Below, one piece after another: positions 17,248 to 26,900 of a DNA stretch of 59,241 bases. Positions within the stretch are counted from its first letter, which is position 1. Each line of letters begins with the position of its first letter. The translations under genes were made by a program, and so were the position numbers. The stretch is from Ferrimicrobium sp. Its GTDB lineage: Bacteria; Actinomycetota; Acidimicrobiia; Acidimicrobiales; Acidimicrobiaceae. The stretch covers positions 1-59,241 of the forward strand of contig JALCZJ010000014.1 in assembly GCA_022690815.1 (NCBI GenBank), written 5' to 3'. Below the pieces are notes generated by a model. That model searched no databases and had not been told where the DNA came from. It saw only the letters and a program-made list of their open reading frames with translations.

Positions 17248-18572
17248 GATACCACCCCGGCACCGACTCCCTGGATCGCCCCTAGCTTCTCCAAATCGCT
17301 CACCAACGCGCGAAACGCGGTGTAGTTGCCAAGATAGAGGATGCGATTGCCACCCACCGAACCCGTCGGGTCCACCGATCCCTGGCGGCGCGCAGCCAAT
17401 CGAAGGGCCTCAACCTGAGACGATACGACGGTGACGTCAAAGCCCGCCACCTCAAGGCGCAAGGCAAGATCGGTTGCTCGCTCCCCCGTTGCAATGACCC
17501 GTGCCGAAGACCGCGAGCCATACAGTGTTTCAAAGTCGACATCCCAGATCCAGGAGGTGTCGCACCCGTCCGCTACACGGGCATTGAGCCCAAGCACAAG
17601 CTCACCCTCCAGGGCACCGATGAGACTGAGATTGGCGTGCCAACCCGCAGGGTTCTTAGCGAGATAGGTGACAAGCGATGGCGTCGTTGCCAACTTCGTC
17701 AACCACCAGGTCCCAAAGCGCCCATCAACACCGGTGGATACCGACACACGTCCAATGAGCTCCCCAAGCGGTTTGCCGGTCGCCTCACCAACAGCGACGG
17801 CCGCCATCAGAGCATTCAAGAGGTTGAACCCCCCAGGCAAGCCTGGGTCAAGAACGCCAAGCGAGATCCCTCGCGCCCTCACGCGCCTCTGTTCGTCTAC
17901 CTCGTAGTCCGCCTGTGGCTCCGAGAGGCCACAGGCCTCACAACTCCATTGGCTCTCATACGTCAGCTCGCCCGTACATCGCGGGCACGATTGGGCATCC
18001 TGGTGCCAGCCCTCAGGGCCTTTGACCCAGATAGAACGCCGAAAGAGATTCGCATTCGCGACGATCAACGGGTCGCTAGCGTTGGCCACCACCGTCTCGA
18101 TCACCGCAGCCGACTCGGCGATCCTCGCCGCTAATCGACGCACCTCGAGGTTACGATCCAGTTGATCCCGTGACATATTCAACCAGACAAGGACGGCCGG
18201 CGCAAGACTTGTCGCCACCGATGGCACGTACGCTTCGTCAACTTCAAACACAGCACCGGTCGCATGCCCATTACCCTTGGCCAACACCGTAGCCACACCC
18301 CACGGAAGGTTCGATCCGCGATTAGCCAGTGCCTTAGGACCCAACAGCGCCCGAACGAAGGCGGTCGTCGTCGTCTTACCGTTGGTGCCGGTTACTACGA
18401 TGGATCGTGTTGCAAGACCCTTGGCGTGCCGATGGGAGAGAAAGTCAGGGTCGATCGCCAGAGCGATACGCCCGGGAAGGGTCTGCCCTTGAAAACCCGG
18501 CACGAACCTCGCAGCCAAAGCACTCACGAGTGCCGCGCGGCGCGCCAAATCTGTCCGGAGAGAAGGGTTCAT
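17244..18572 (-). CDS. murT: Lipid II isoglutaminyl synthase, Mur-ligase subunit MurT
   Basis: 442 residues. An ATP-dependent Mur-ligase homologue that activates the D-Glu carboxylate of lipid II for amidation with ammonia from GatD. It has the P-loop GTNGKTTT near residue 62, the central ligase domain with a four-cysteine zinc ribbon typical of MurT (CPRC ... CEAC, about residues 194-215), and the C-terminal DUF1727 region that contacts GatD. AAGGA precedes the ATG at 18572. It is the first gene of the murT-gatD pair. Amidation affects cell-wall cross-linking and lysozyme sensitivity. Confidence 0.95.
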   Translation of the reverse strand: MNPSLRTDLARRAALVSALAARFVPGFQGQTLPGRIALAIDPDFLSHRHAKGLATRSIVVTGTNGKTTTTAFVRALLGPKALANRGSNLPWGVATVLAKGNGHATGAVFEVDEAYVPSVATSLAPAVLVWLNMSRDQLDRNLEVRRLAARIAESAAVIETVVANASDPLIVANANLFRRSIWVKGPEGWHQDAQSCPRCTGELTYESQWSCEACGLSEPQADYEVDEQRRVRARGISLGVLDPGLPGGFNLLNALMAAVAVGEATGKPLGELIGRVSVSTGVDGRFGTWWLTKLATTPSLVTYLAKNPAGWHANLSLIGALEGELVLGLNARVADGCDTSWIWDVDFETLYGSRSSARVIATGERATDLALRLEVAGFDVTVVSSQVEALRLAARRQGSVDPTGSVGGNRILYLGNYTAFRALVSDLEKLGAIQGVGAGVVS

Positions 18573-18833
18573 AGTTCCTTAAGCCTACCCACTAGCTTGG
18601 GGGCCTCATCAAGGTGACCTTGGCGCCCCCCAGAAACGCACACCCTATCCAGAAAGGTGTCGTCCAGGAGAGCGAGCGCACGAAAGGTTCATAACGGCGT
18701 GACACAGGGCTACGACCGACTCGGTACCGATGAGCCTGTGCACGTTGCACCGTGCAACAAACCCTGCAAACAGCCCTGTCAAGTTGTCATTTTTCGCGCA
18801 CCGCCCAAACCTGATGTGCGGCGCAGAACCGAC
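18573..18833. other. murT upstream region with several inverted repeats
   Basis: Between murT and the 6C RNA lies a run of short palindromes: ACAGGGCT (18704-18711) pairs with AGCCCTGT (18772-18779), and inside that pair are CGGTACCG (18722-18729) and GTTGCAC-C-GTGCAAC (18744-18758). Read on the minus strand this would be the murT 5' leader or promoter region. No known riboswitch class was recognised. Confidence 0.4.
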
Positions 18834-18913
18834 AAAAATTGAAAGGAGCCGGCAGGGGGGTGCCGGCTCCTTTTAGGAGCAACGGTTTGGGGGGGGAACC
18901 ATCTCCGTTGCTG
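18834..18913 (-). ncRNA. 6C small RNA
   Basis: Read on the minus strand, two hairpins follow one another. The first has stem GCAACGG/CCGTTGC with a run of eight C in its loop. The second has stem GGAGCCGGCA/TGCCGGCTCC with six C in its loop, followed by UUUC and AAUUUUU. Two stem-loops with six or more cytosines in each loop define the actinobacterial 6C RNA class. A matching promoter lies directly upstream. The second hairpin also serves as terminator. Ends are estimated to within a few bases. Confidence 0.88.
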
Positions 18914-18919
18914 TATTAC

Positions 18920-18948
18920 ATACTAACCACCACCGGCCCCGAATCCAA
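18920..18948 (-). promoter_or_regulatory. Promoter of the 6C RNA
   Basis: On the minus strand, TTGGAT (18948-18943) and TAGTAT (18925-18920) are spaced by 17 bp, placing the RNA start near 18913, just before the first C-loop hairpin. Confidence 0.75.
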
Positions 18949-18956
18949 AGCATTTT

Positions 18957-18970
18957 TATGATACTTCATA
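18957..18970. promoter_or_regulatory. Inverted repeat TATGA-N4-TCATA, possible LysR-type operator
   Basis: A perfect 5+4+5 inverted repeat lies 26 bp upstream of the lysR start and just beyond the -35 of the divergent 6C RNA. Its size and position suit a LysR-type box (T-N11-A), so the regulator may control itself, the 6C RNA, or both. Confidence 0.4.
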
Positions 18971-18995
18971 TCACTTTTTCCGATAGGCTAAGCGC

Positions 18996-19937
18996 ATGGA
19001 GCTCCGCCAATTACGTTCGCTCCTCGCGGTCGAAGAGGCAGGTAGCTTTTCTGCAGCCGCCGAGGCACTCGACACGGTACAGTCGAACATCTCGAGTCAC
19101 ATCTCACGCCTCGAGCGCGAGCTCAACACCCTGCTCATCGACCGTCGCACCGGTACCCTCACTGAAGAGGGAGAGATCGTCGCTCGCCGGTCTCGCCGAC
19201 TCCTTGAGGAGCTCGAGGAGATCTACACCGATCTCGATGGCCTCAAGGCCGACATCACCGGCCGGGTTCGCCTCGGCATCATCGCCACAACCGCAAGCTG
19301 GCTCCTCCCTCTTTTGCTTGATCAACTGGGCTCCGCACACCCCAGGATTGAGCTAGAGATCGCCGAGGGCACCGCTGCCTCGCTTCAGCGGCGGCTGCAC
19401 TCTGGCAACATCGACCTCGCGCTGCTCACTACCCCACTTACGATCGATGGTCTCACCTTCGAGTCCCTCTTCACTGAGACCTACGTCCTCATAACCGAGC
19501 CCGAGCATCCCCTCGCTCACCAGGAGTCGATCTCGCTCTACGAAGCCGTCCAGTATCCCCTCATCGTCCCGCCCAGCCACATAGGCTTTAGAGAAGAGCT
19601 CGAAGCCATGGCTGCTACGCGGGGCCTCCAACTCAAACACACCGCCGAGATCGATGGCCTACACGTCGTTGCCATCCTGGCGCTTGGGGGCTACGGCTCT
19701 GCGATTCTCCCGTCGAGCGCCATCCTGAGCCTCGTGCAGCCAACCCCCCGAGTCTCGATCCCAATCGTCGACCTCAACCCCCGGCGGGTAGGCATCGGTC
19801 GATACCGCAATCGCATCCAATCGGCCGCCTCCAAGGCCGTGGTTGAGACGCTCGTCACCATCCTCCGCTCACCAAAAACCTCGCTCCCGGAAGGCATAGC
19901 AAGCGCTATAAGGAATCCAGAGCGTTCCCGGGTTTGA
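18996..19937 (+). CDS. LysR-family transcriptional regulator
   Basis: 313 residues. Residues 1-60 form the LysR winged helix ('RQLRSLLAVEEAGSFSAAAE' then 'TVQSNISSHISRLE'). Residues about 88-295 form the periplasmic-binding-protein-like effector domain. A -10 box TAGGCT (18984-18989) lies 6 nt before the ATG, so the mRNA is probably leaderless. Neighbours are the divergent 6C RNA and the downstream SDR gene 89 nt away, which has its own good ribosome binding site. The SDR is a possible target. Effector unknown. Confidence 0.92.
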   Translation: MELRQLRSLLAVEEAGSFSAAAEALDTVQSNISSHISRLERELNTLLIDRRTGTLTEEGEIVARRSRRLLEELEEIYTDLDGLKADITGRVRLGIIATTASWLLPLLLDQLGSAHPRIELEIAEGTAASLQRRLHSGNIDLALLTTPLTIDGLTFESLFTETYVLITEPEHPLAHQESISLYEAVQYPLIVPPSHIGFREELEAMAATRGLQLKHTAEIDGLHVVAILALGGYGSAILPSSAILSLVQPTPRVSIPIVDLNPRRVGIGRYRNRIQSAASKAVVETLVTILRSPKTSLPEGIASAIRNPERSRV

Positions 19938-20026
19938 TATAAGTCAGTTAGCGCAAAAAACACTCAAGCTGCCTTTTCATGTCTTGTCCGGCGTCGTAGA
20001 CTAAGAACGTAGAAGAAGGAGGAGCA

Positions 20027-20941
20027 ATGGCAAAGTTTTGTGACCAGAGGATTGTGATCGTGACCGGGGCAGGTCGTGGCATTGGGCGTGCACACGCGCT
20101 GCTCTTTGCTGAACACGGAGCCAAGGTCGTCGTCAACGACCTCGGCGCGGAGGTCGATGGATCTGGCTCTGGCAGTGGACCCGCAGGCGAGGTTGTCGAC
20201 ATGATTCGGGCCTCTGGCGGCGAGGCGGTCGCTAACGGCGACGACGTCTCCTCCTGGGAGGGAGCGCAACGCATCGTCAACACCGCCATCGACACGTTTG
20301 GCGGACTCGATGTCTTGGTTAATAACGCCGGCATCCTCCGTGATCGGATGATCATCAACATGACCGAGGACGAGTGGGATCTCGTCATCGGTGTCCACCT
20401 CAAAGGCACCTTTAATATGATCCACTGGGCGGCGAGCTACTGGAGAGAGCTCTCCAAGGCCGGCACGCCGCGCGATGCCCGCATCATCAACACGACCTCA
20501 GCCTCAGGGATCTATGGCAACGTCGGTCAAGCCAACTATGGCGCGGCTAAGGCCGGCATTGCATCGCTGACCAACATCGCCGCCATGGAACTCGGTCGCT
20601 ACGGGGTTACCGTCAACGCCGTCGCCCCAGTTGCGCTCACGCGTATGACTGAAAATCTTGGAATAGTGGCCGATGACGACGTCAAGGCCAAGGAGCAACT
20701 CGCACCCGAGAACATCTCACCACTCGTCGTGTGGTTGGGCTCTGATCGTTCCCGCTCAATCACCGGTCGCGTCTTCGATGTGGCCGGGAACCATGTCGAT
20801 GTCGCCGAGGGCTGGCATGCCGGACCAGGCGTCGACGCCGCTGGCGTACGGTTCAGCGTCGAGGAGTTGGATCCCCTCATGGTCGATCTCGTCGCCAAGG
20901 CGCGTAAGAACGCGGATATGTCCGGGCACGAACCAGCCTAA
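20027..20941 (+). CDS. SDR oxidoreductase, (R)-3-hydroxyacyl-CoA dehydrogenase-like
   Basis: 304 residues. Classical SDR with 'TGAGRGIGR' (NAD(P) binding, about 13-21), 'NNAG' (about 102-105), the catalytic serine in 'TTSASG' and Y-x3-K in 'NYGAAKAG'. The insert after beta-2 ('NDLGAEVDG' with Ser/Gly repeats) and the length resemble the dehydrogenase domain of peroxisomal multifunctional enzyme type 2, suggesting oxidation of (3R)-hydroxyacyl-CoA esters. AGGAGG lies a few bases before the ATG. It may be controlled by the LysR protein just upstream. Confidence 0.88.
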   Translation: MAKFCDQRIVIVTGAGRGIGRAHALLFAEHGAKVVVNDLGAEVDGSGSGSGPAGEVVDMIRASGGEAVANGDDVSSWEGAQRIVNTAIDTFGGLDVLVNNAGILRDRMIINMTEDEWDLVIGVHLKGTFNMIHWAASYWRELSKAGTPRDARIINTTSASGIYGNVGQANYGAAKAGIASLTNIAAMELGRYGVTVNAVAPVALTRMTENLGIVADDDVKAKEQLAPENISPLVVWLGSDRSRSITGRVFDVAGNHVDVAEGWHAGPGVDAAGVRFSVEELDPLMVDLVAKARKNADMSGHEPA

Positions 20942-21764
20942 CGATCACTTTGCGGCCACATCTAGCCGTTCTCGCTCGACGTGAATTCCTTCGATGTGGC
21001 CGTTTGCGATGTGGGGAGTGTTTCATGTGGCCGCTTTCAACATGACCGGACTCGAGTCGTTGGTGAGTCGGCCCCGAGCAAGCCGATCAGAGTCCCTAAA
21101 GGAGTTTGACGGGCCCAGCCACGCGCTCGCGACGAAAACCACAACGGCTCTGAAGCCAACGCTGAAAGCGCCAACACTCGCGACACGTCCTTGTCCTGCT
21201 TGGGATCTGCCCCGTTTTGACCGGTCCGGCCCCATGTCTCGCTGGCCGCTCATGACTGGGTTGGACCGTGCAATCAGATGGCACGACTCAACGATGCGGA
21301 CAGACTCGATGAATTACGTCAACCAAGTCGCCGCTAACTGTCACCACGCACCAATTCACCCCGTCGCTCGCGACAGGTCGTGCTTGCCAGCGGTTGGTCG
21401 AGCTCTCGGTCGGCGCCGACACCTCGCAGCTAGTTGGGCCGACGCCACTGACGACGAGAACCACGGCCTGGCGGCGTGCTCTCGTTACGCACGACGATCG
21501 ACCGCTCAAGGACAAGGACAGAGCCAACCAACCCAGCAACATTGAGCCATCCATGGACATCCTGGGGATGGTTAGGGTTCTCGGTGGACCTCAGTTGCTC
21601 AGGTACCCATTGCCTCCCCATACCCAAAGGTGCCCCGTCCCTACCACGCAAGGCCAGAGGCCAAAGATCATCTGGATTGAAGTTGGGTTCGCACACGATC
21701 TCGGAGACAACACGACCCGGGTCCGCCAACAGCCGCCCCATCGTGATCAGGGGGCCACAACTCC
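20942..21764. other. Long gap without supported gene; hairpin near its start
   Basis: CGGCCACATC (20953-20962) pairs with GATGTGGCCG (20993-21002), a possible weak terminator for the SDR gene. A third related copy (CATGTGGCCG) follows near 21024. The remaining 730 bp contain only frames without motif or ribosome binding site. Confidence 0.4.
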
Positions 21765-21779
21765 TAGACTGGTTACATC

Positions 21780-22436
21780 ATGACTATCACAGCACGTTAT
21801 CGGTCCACGTCGATCGACAAGCGCGTGCTAGAACTCTTTGCCCTGGTTGGCGATAGCTTTGTTGGTGCCAAAGAGGCCCTCCTGCATAGCGATACCTCAA
21901 TCGCCACCAGGCTTGTGGACCGAGAGCGCCATATCGATGAACTCTATAGCACCCTCCAAGGTGAGGTGAGCCAACGCCTCATGGACGATGACCACAAACC
22001 TGGCGAGTTGCACTATCTCGTCGGCATTGTGCGCATCATTCCAGAACTCGAACGCAGTGGTGACCTCGCCGAACATATCGCACGCAAAGCCGCCCTCGAC
22101 CTGACCCGTGACCTGAAACCTCGCTGTCGCGGCATCATGGAGCAGATGGCCGAGCTGGGTGCATCGATGTGGACCCAAGCCTCCGTCGCCTTCGACGTCC
22201 AAGACCCGATGGTCGCGGTCCATCTCGACCAGCTCGACGAGAGCCTCGACGACCTGCATGTCTCCTTCATGACCGAAGTTGCCTCATCACAACCACCGAT
22301 CGCCATCGCGATGGAGCTCGCATTGGTCGGACGTTTCCTCGAACGCTTTGGCGACCATGCCGTGAATCTCGCACGCACCACTGCAAGCCTCATTACTCAG
22401 GTCGATCCCTACCCCAAAGCGAGCTCTGAGGACTAA
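21780..22436 (+). CDS. phoU: PhoU-family phosphate signalling protein
   Basis: 218 residues made of two PhoU repeats. Each carries the metal-binding E-R-x-x-D pattern: 'ELERSGDLAEHIA' (about residues 84-96) and 'FLERFGDHAVNLA' (about 182-194). PhoU links the Pst phosphate transporter to the phosphate-sensing kinase and dampens the Pho response. Here no pst or phoR/phoB genes are nearby. A -10 box TAGACT (21765-21770) ends 9 nt before the ATG and no SD is seen, so the transcript is probably almost leaderless. Confidence 0.94.
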   Translation: MTITARYRSTSIDKRVLELFALVGDSFVGAKEALLHSDTSIATRLVDRERHIDELYSTLQGEVSQRLMDDDHKPGELHYLVGIVRIIPELERSGDLAEHIARKAALDLTRDLKPRCRGIMEQMAELGASMWTQASVAFDVQDPMVAVHLDQLDESLDDLHVSFMTEVASSQPPIAIAMELALVGRFLERFGDHAVNLARTTASLITQVDPYPKASSED

Positions 22437-22492
22437 CCACCAGCGATGCACACTCCTACCCTTTCCGGGCAGAATGTCGCCACCGCTGGGAC

Positions 22493-23146
22493 CTAACCCC
22501 CTTCGGTGACGAGTTGGCCATCGGCGAGCTCGAGGCTGCGGGTGGCGTATTCGGTGATCGTCTGGTCGTGGGCGGCGATGATGACGACGTTGCTGGCCTT
22601 GGCGTGATTGGCAAGGATCTCCATCACCCGTTCGCGGTTACCAGCGTCAAGCTCTGAGGTTGGCTCATCGGCTACGAGGATGCGAGGGGCTAACGCCAGG
22701 GCCCTGGCGATAGCTACCCGTTGTTGTTGGCCACCGGAGAGCTCACGCACCAAGCGGTTAGCCAGTCCATCGAGGCCGAGCATGGCCAAGAGCTCATCGA
22801 CTGGGCGGGGATCTCCTTGTCCACCGCGCCAGAGCTTTCTACCTAGCTCCACGTTCTCGGCAACACTGAGGGCGGCAACGAGACCAAAGGCCTGTGGGAT
22901 GAGGGCGGTGTCGTGGAGGCTGATTGGTCTTGATGCCTTGGTGGTGTCAGCGAGCATCACCGATCCCTCATCGGGTTGGACGAGACCACAGATGGTGTGT
23001 AACAAGGTGGTCTTGCCAGAGCCAGAGGGGCCAATGAGGGCGAGCATCTCGCCACGGTTGATGTCAATAGCGTCAATGGCCAAGATGCGTTGGCTACCAC
23101 GGTAGACGATCAGGTCACGGACCCAGATGGCGGCGACATCACCCAT
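22493..23146 (-). CDS. ABC transporter ATP-binding protein (second ATPase of the exporter)
   Basis: 217 residues from the ATG at 23146, which overlaps the stop of the preceding ATPase gene by 8 nt; a longer open frame exists but overlaps that gene extensively. Motifs: Walker A GPSGSGKTTLL, Q-loop 'IPQAFGL', signature LSGGQQQRVAIARAL, Walker B 'ILVADEPTS', and the H-loop in 'IIAAHD'. It belongs to the MacB/LolD-like class that energises FtsX-type permeases. Last gene of a three-gene operon with one permease and two different ATPases. Confidence 0.93.
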   Translation of the reverse strand: MGDVAAIWVRDLIVYRGSQRILAIDAIDINRGEMLALIGPSGSGKTTLLHTICGLVQPDEGSVMLADTTKASRPISLHDTALIPQAFGLVAALSVAENVELGRKLWRGGQGDPRPVDELLAMLGLDGLANRLVRELSGGQQQRVAIARALALAPRILVADEPTSELDAGNRERVMEILANHAKASNVVIIAAHDQTITEYATRSLELADGQLVTEGG

Positions 23147-23972
23147 GGTCAGCCTCGTTGATGAGACGGAGTTCGAGTCCCTGGTCGATCGGGGTGACCT
23201 TGACGAGGGAGTCAGGTGGCAACACGTGGCGTAGGTGTGGAGGGAGCTGAAGGGTGCCGTCTTGGCCAACGACGGCAAACTCCTCGCCAAAGCGACCCTC
23301 AGCCCCAACCCTTCCGTCTCGGATGGTGATGGTCCTTGGCATCGCTTGGGCGATGTGGGGGTCATGGGTGACGATGACCACGGTGGTGTGATACTCAGCG
23401 TTGATGCGGGTCAACAGGTCAACGACCAGATCACGGCTCACGTGATCGAGCTGGCTGGTTGGCTCATCGACCAATAGCACGCTTGGGTTGTGTACCATGC
23501 CAACGGCGAGAGCACACATCTGTTGTTGGCCACCTGAGAGGGTGCGAACCACCCGGTCACCAATGGGGGCAAGGCCAAGGGTGTCAAGGAGTTCGGTGGC
23601 ACGTACACGAGATGCCTTGGTGTCAGCGGCAAAGATGAGGTTCTCTCGTACGGTTCCATAGCCAATGAGGTTGTTGGGTGCCCCTTGGAGGACGAGGGAG
23701 ACTTGGCGGCCTCTCAGTTTGGCCAGCTCTCGGGGCTTGTATTGGCTGATGTCTTTGTCACCGAGGAAGATCCGTCCAGCCGAGGGGTTAAACAGGCCAG
23801 CGATGAGGCGTAACAGGGTGGACTTGCCCATGCCAGAGGGGCCAAGGAGGGCAACGACCTCGCCAGGGGCGATCTCAAGGTCCACCCCACGCAAGGCAAC
23901 GACATCACCCTCAGGGATGGGATAGAGATGGACAAGGCCCACCACGCGGATGGAAAGTTGGGTTTGGGTCAT
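23139..23972 (-). CDS. ABC transporter ATP-binding protein (first ATPase of the exporter)
   Basis: 277 residues. Walker A GPSGMGKSTLL, signature LSGGQQQM, Walker B 'VLLVDEPTS' with the D-loop 'QLD', and H-loop 'VTHDPH'. About 55 residues after the ATPase core form a C-terminal extension of unknown role. It overlaps the permease gene by 4 nt and the second ATPase gene by 8 nt. The signature motif lacks the usual RVAIARAL continuation ('MCALAVGMV'), so the two ATPases are not duplicates and may form an asymmetric pair. Confidence 0.93.
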   Translation of the reverse strand: MTQTQLSIRVVGLVHLYPIPEGDVVALRGVDLEIAPGEVVALLGPSGMGKSTLLRLIAGLFNPSAGRIFLGDKDISQYKPRELAKLRGRQVSLVLQGAPNNLIGYGTVRENLIFAADTKASRVRATELLDTLGLAPIGDRVVRTLSGGQQQMCALAVGMVHNPSVLLVDEPTSQLDHVSRDLVVDLLTRINAEYHTTVVIVTHDPHIAQAMPRTITIRDGRVGAEGRFGEEFAVVGQDGTLQLPPHLRHVLPPDSLVKVTPIDQGLELRLINEADHG

Positions 23973-26900
23973 CGGTCACCTGCTCGTAACTCATCAAAGC
24001 TTGCGCGTCCAACGACCCGGATGGCGGCGATGGCGCCAACGATGATCGCGGCGACCAAGACCACGACAACGACGGCGATCTCGCCAAGGACGGGGAGGAC
24101 ATAGCCAAAGTGGAGGCCATCGAGTCCTGAGTCGATCTCGGGGAGGGCTGGAAGGGCTAGGCGGGCTCCAAGGAGGCCGGCTCCAACGCCAGCGATGGCG
24201 GCAGCTACGACCAAGATGGTGGCCTCCAGGATATAGCCGATGACGAGTCGGGCTCTTGAGAGCCCAAGAACACGGATGGCGGCAAACTCGGGGATTCTGC
24301 CTCGACCCTCGACTAAGAGTTCAAAGGCCAGTCCAAGGAGGACGACGATGATGCCAGCGGCGGCAGCGATTGGGAAGAGGCGTTCGGCAAGGCCAAGGGG
24401 TTCATTGGCATAGGAGGCAGCCAGGGACTTGGCTGAGGTGATGGAGTCGATGGTGACCCCTTCGGCTTGGAGTCGGTGGATAATCGAGGGGTTGGCTCCT
24501 TTGGCGAGCCAGATCTCGTTACTGGCGAGGGAGGCAGAGTCTTGGGCTAGCTCAGCTTGGGTGAGGTCAACGATGCTGGCATCGGTACCAACCGAAGGTA
24601 GTGAGGAGAGGGTGAGGATGGGGCGGATGTTGATCTGGTTGCCATCGAGACCAACGGTGACACCGGTGCCAACGGCTGAGACCGAGTTCGATGATAGGGT
24701 CGCTTTGACACTCTGGCTGACGATGGCGGGGATGTAGGTTGGGTAACTAGCGGGTACAACGGCGACGTCGGAGCCACCGCTGGCTGGGTAGGCCGTGAAG
24801 GAGAGGAGGTTGGGGTGGGTTGACACCGATGTCTGCACCCCGCCCGCAGCCCGCCACGGGGACCCAAAGACACTGGCCGAATCGGGGTTCGAACCAGCAC
24901 CGGCTGCACTAACACCTCGAAGATTGCTGACATCAATGGTAAAGTGGGCATTCGGGGAGACAAAACCGCCATTGGTAATGACCGAATACCCGATGCCCGA
25001 GAGCAGGCATTCATCACGAGTACACCCAGTGGGTTCGGTGACGGTCTGTTCCTTGGAGGAGAGCGGCAGGAAGATGATGTTTGGGCTGTCCTGGACCTCG
25101 TTCAGGATCGAGATCTCAAGATCCACGGCCGCCCCGGCGGGCACCGATCCAATCGTGCGCGTCGATAGGGTCAAGTGCGCCGACGTTACCTGCAACGCCT
25201 TGGAGCCAAAGGGATGGAGTTGGCGAGCGATGGCTCCGACCGATTCGGTACCGACCGCCTTCGGCCAGAATACGACGGAGCCAAACCTGCTGGCTTGGAC
25301 GGCCAACGTCGTGCCACTCGAGGCCTTGTAGAGCTCAGCCGCCATGGCCTCATGGCCACCCGGGTCAGCCTGATCGACGGCTCGTGGGAGGCCGAGGTTC
25401 TTTGGTAGTGAGACGGTGAGTACCTTGCCGGCGCCAACCTCGTAGCCAGCGACATCGCTGCGATGACGGGCGATGACCGACTGGGCTCCATAGCCGAAGA
25501 CCACTAAGGCCAGTGCCATGCCAAAGGGGATGATCTGGCGCAACATTGGGGAGCGGGCGCGAAGTTGGCGAACTGCTAGGTACCACGAGATTCTGCGTCC
25601 TTTACGGGTGAGACGGCGAGCACCTCTGAGTGCGAGAGTGGTCAAGGCAATGACGACGATGGCAAACCCAGCACCCAAGAAGGCTGGGGCGGCTCCGGCT
25701 AAGGGATCGACGTTGTTGCCATTGGTTGGGGCGATCACGAGCTGGGCGGTAAGGACCCCAGCGACTACCACGATCAACACGTCGATGAGGGCGCGGAAAC
25801 GACCACGGTTGCGTAGCGCTGAGCGACTTGCCTCAAGGACCCCACGACGAAGCGCAGTGCCAGCTGCAACGACGGTCACCACGAGGGCAGCCACGATGAC
25901 CGCAAGACCCGCGAGGTAGGTGGTGGGCAAGATATAGAGCTTGGTTCCAGCGACGAAGTAGCTATGACCAATGATCGACACCGTGAGGTAGGCGCCGATA
26001 AAGCCAAGTGGGGCTGCGACCACCAGCACCACGAGTGGTTCACCAACGGCTCTAGTGACGATGCTTCTTGGGCGAACGCCTCTTAGTTGGGCGAGTCGGA
26101 ACTCGCCCATTCTGGATTGGACCATCCGCCAGATGAGGGTACCAAAGACGATGAGGCCAAGCAGGACCAGCTCCAAGATGATGACCGTTACCAGGGTGGA
26201 CATTGAGTGTTGGGAGGCGACGATGGAGTTGATCACACCCTCCAGCCCCGAGCTAGCCAGTGCCCGGTCATGGGTGGCAACCACATCAACGTAGTTGGCA
26301 ACAACGGAGGCCGCTTGGTGATAGTTGCTGAACGTCACCACCGACGCATCGAGCGGCATCTGCAACAGTCGGTCGACCCCAAAGTAACTGGTATTGCCCG
26401 CCTGATTATCAGTACTAGTGACCCCAAAGCTCGCCTTGCCACCGAAGAAACCTGGTGCCACGATGATCGGATCGAGCGCCACCACCGAACCCGAGCCTGA
26501 GCCAAACGCGAAGTAATTGTTCCCCCACCAGTAGTTGGTGGAGATATCAGGGATCTCGTAGGTGCCGACAACCGTGTAGGTCGCCGTCGCTCCAGCCCCA
26601 GGGACACCAGCGGCGATCAGGCCGGCGGTGGCACGGATGTGATCACCGACGTTGAGCCCCAGGTAGTGCGCTGTTCTCGTCGAAAGCAGCACCTGGGTGT
26701 TGGTGCTCGGACAGCGGCCCTTGCTGAGCTGTAGGTGTGCACAGACGTCGGAGCGCTCAAAGAACAAGGAGGAGAGCACGGCGTTACCGAGCGATGGCGG
26801 CGGGCTTACCGAGACAGGGAGCGAGGCGGTCAGGAGCCCGTGATGAAAGAGTGGTTGTCCATCAAGACGGGGAACGGCACGTTCGGCGGCCAGCAACTTG

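Noticed and set aside
18842-18874. Plus-strand reading as a rho-independent terminator (stem followed by TTTT)
   Set aside because: No plus-strand gene leads into it. Read on the minus strand, the same hairpin has a C6 loop, pairs with a second C-loop hairpin and has its own promoter, which fits a 6C RNA better.
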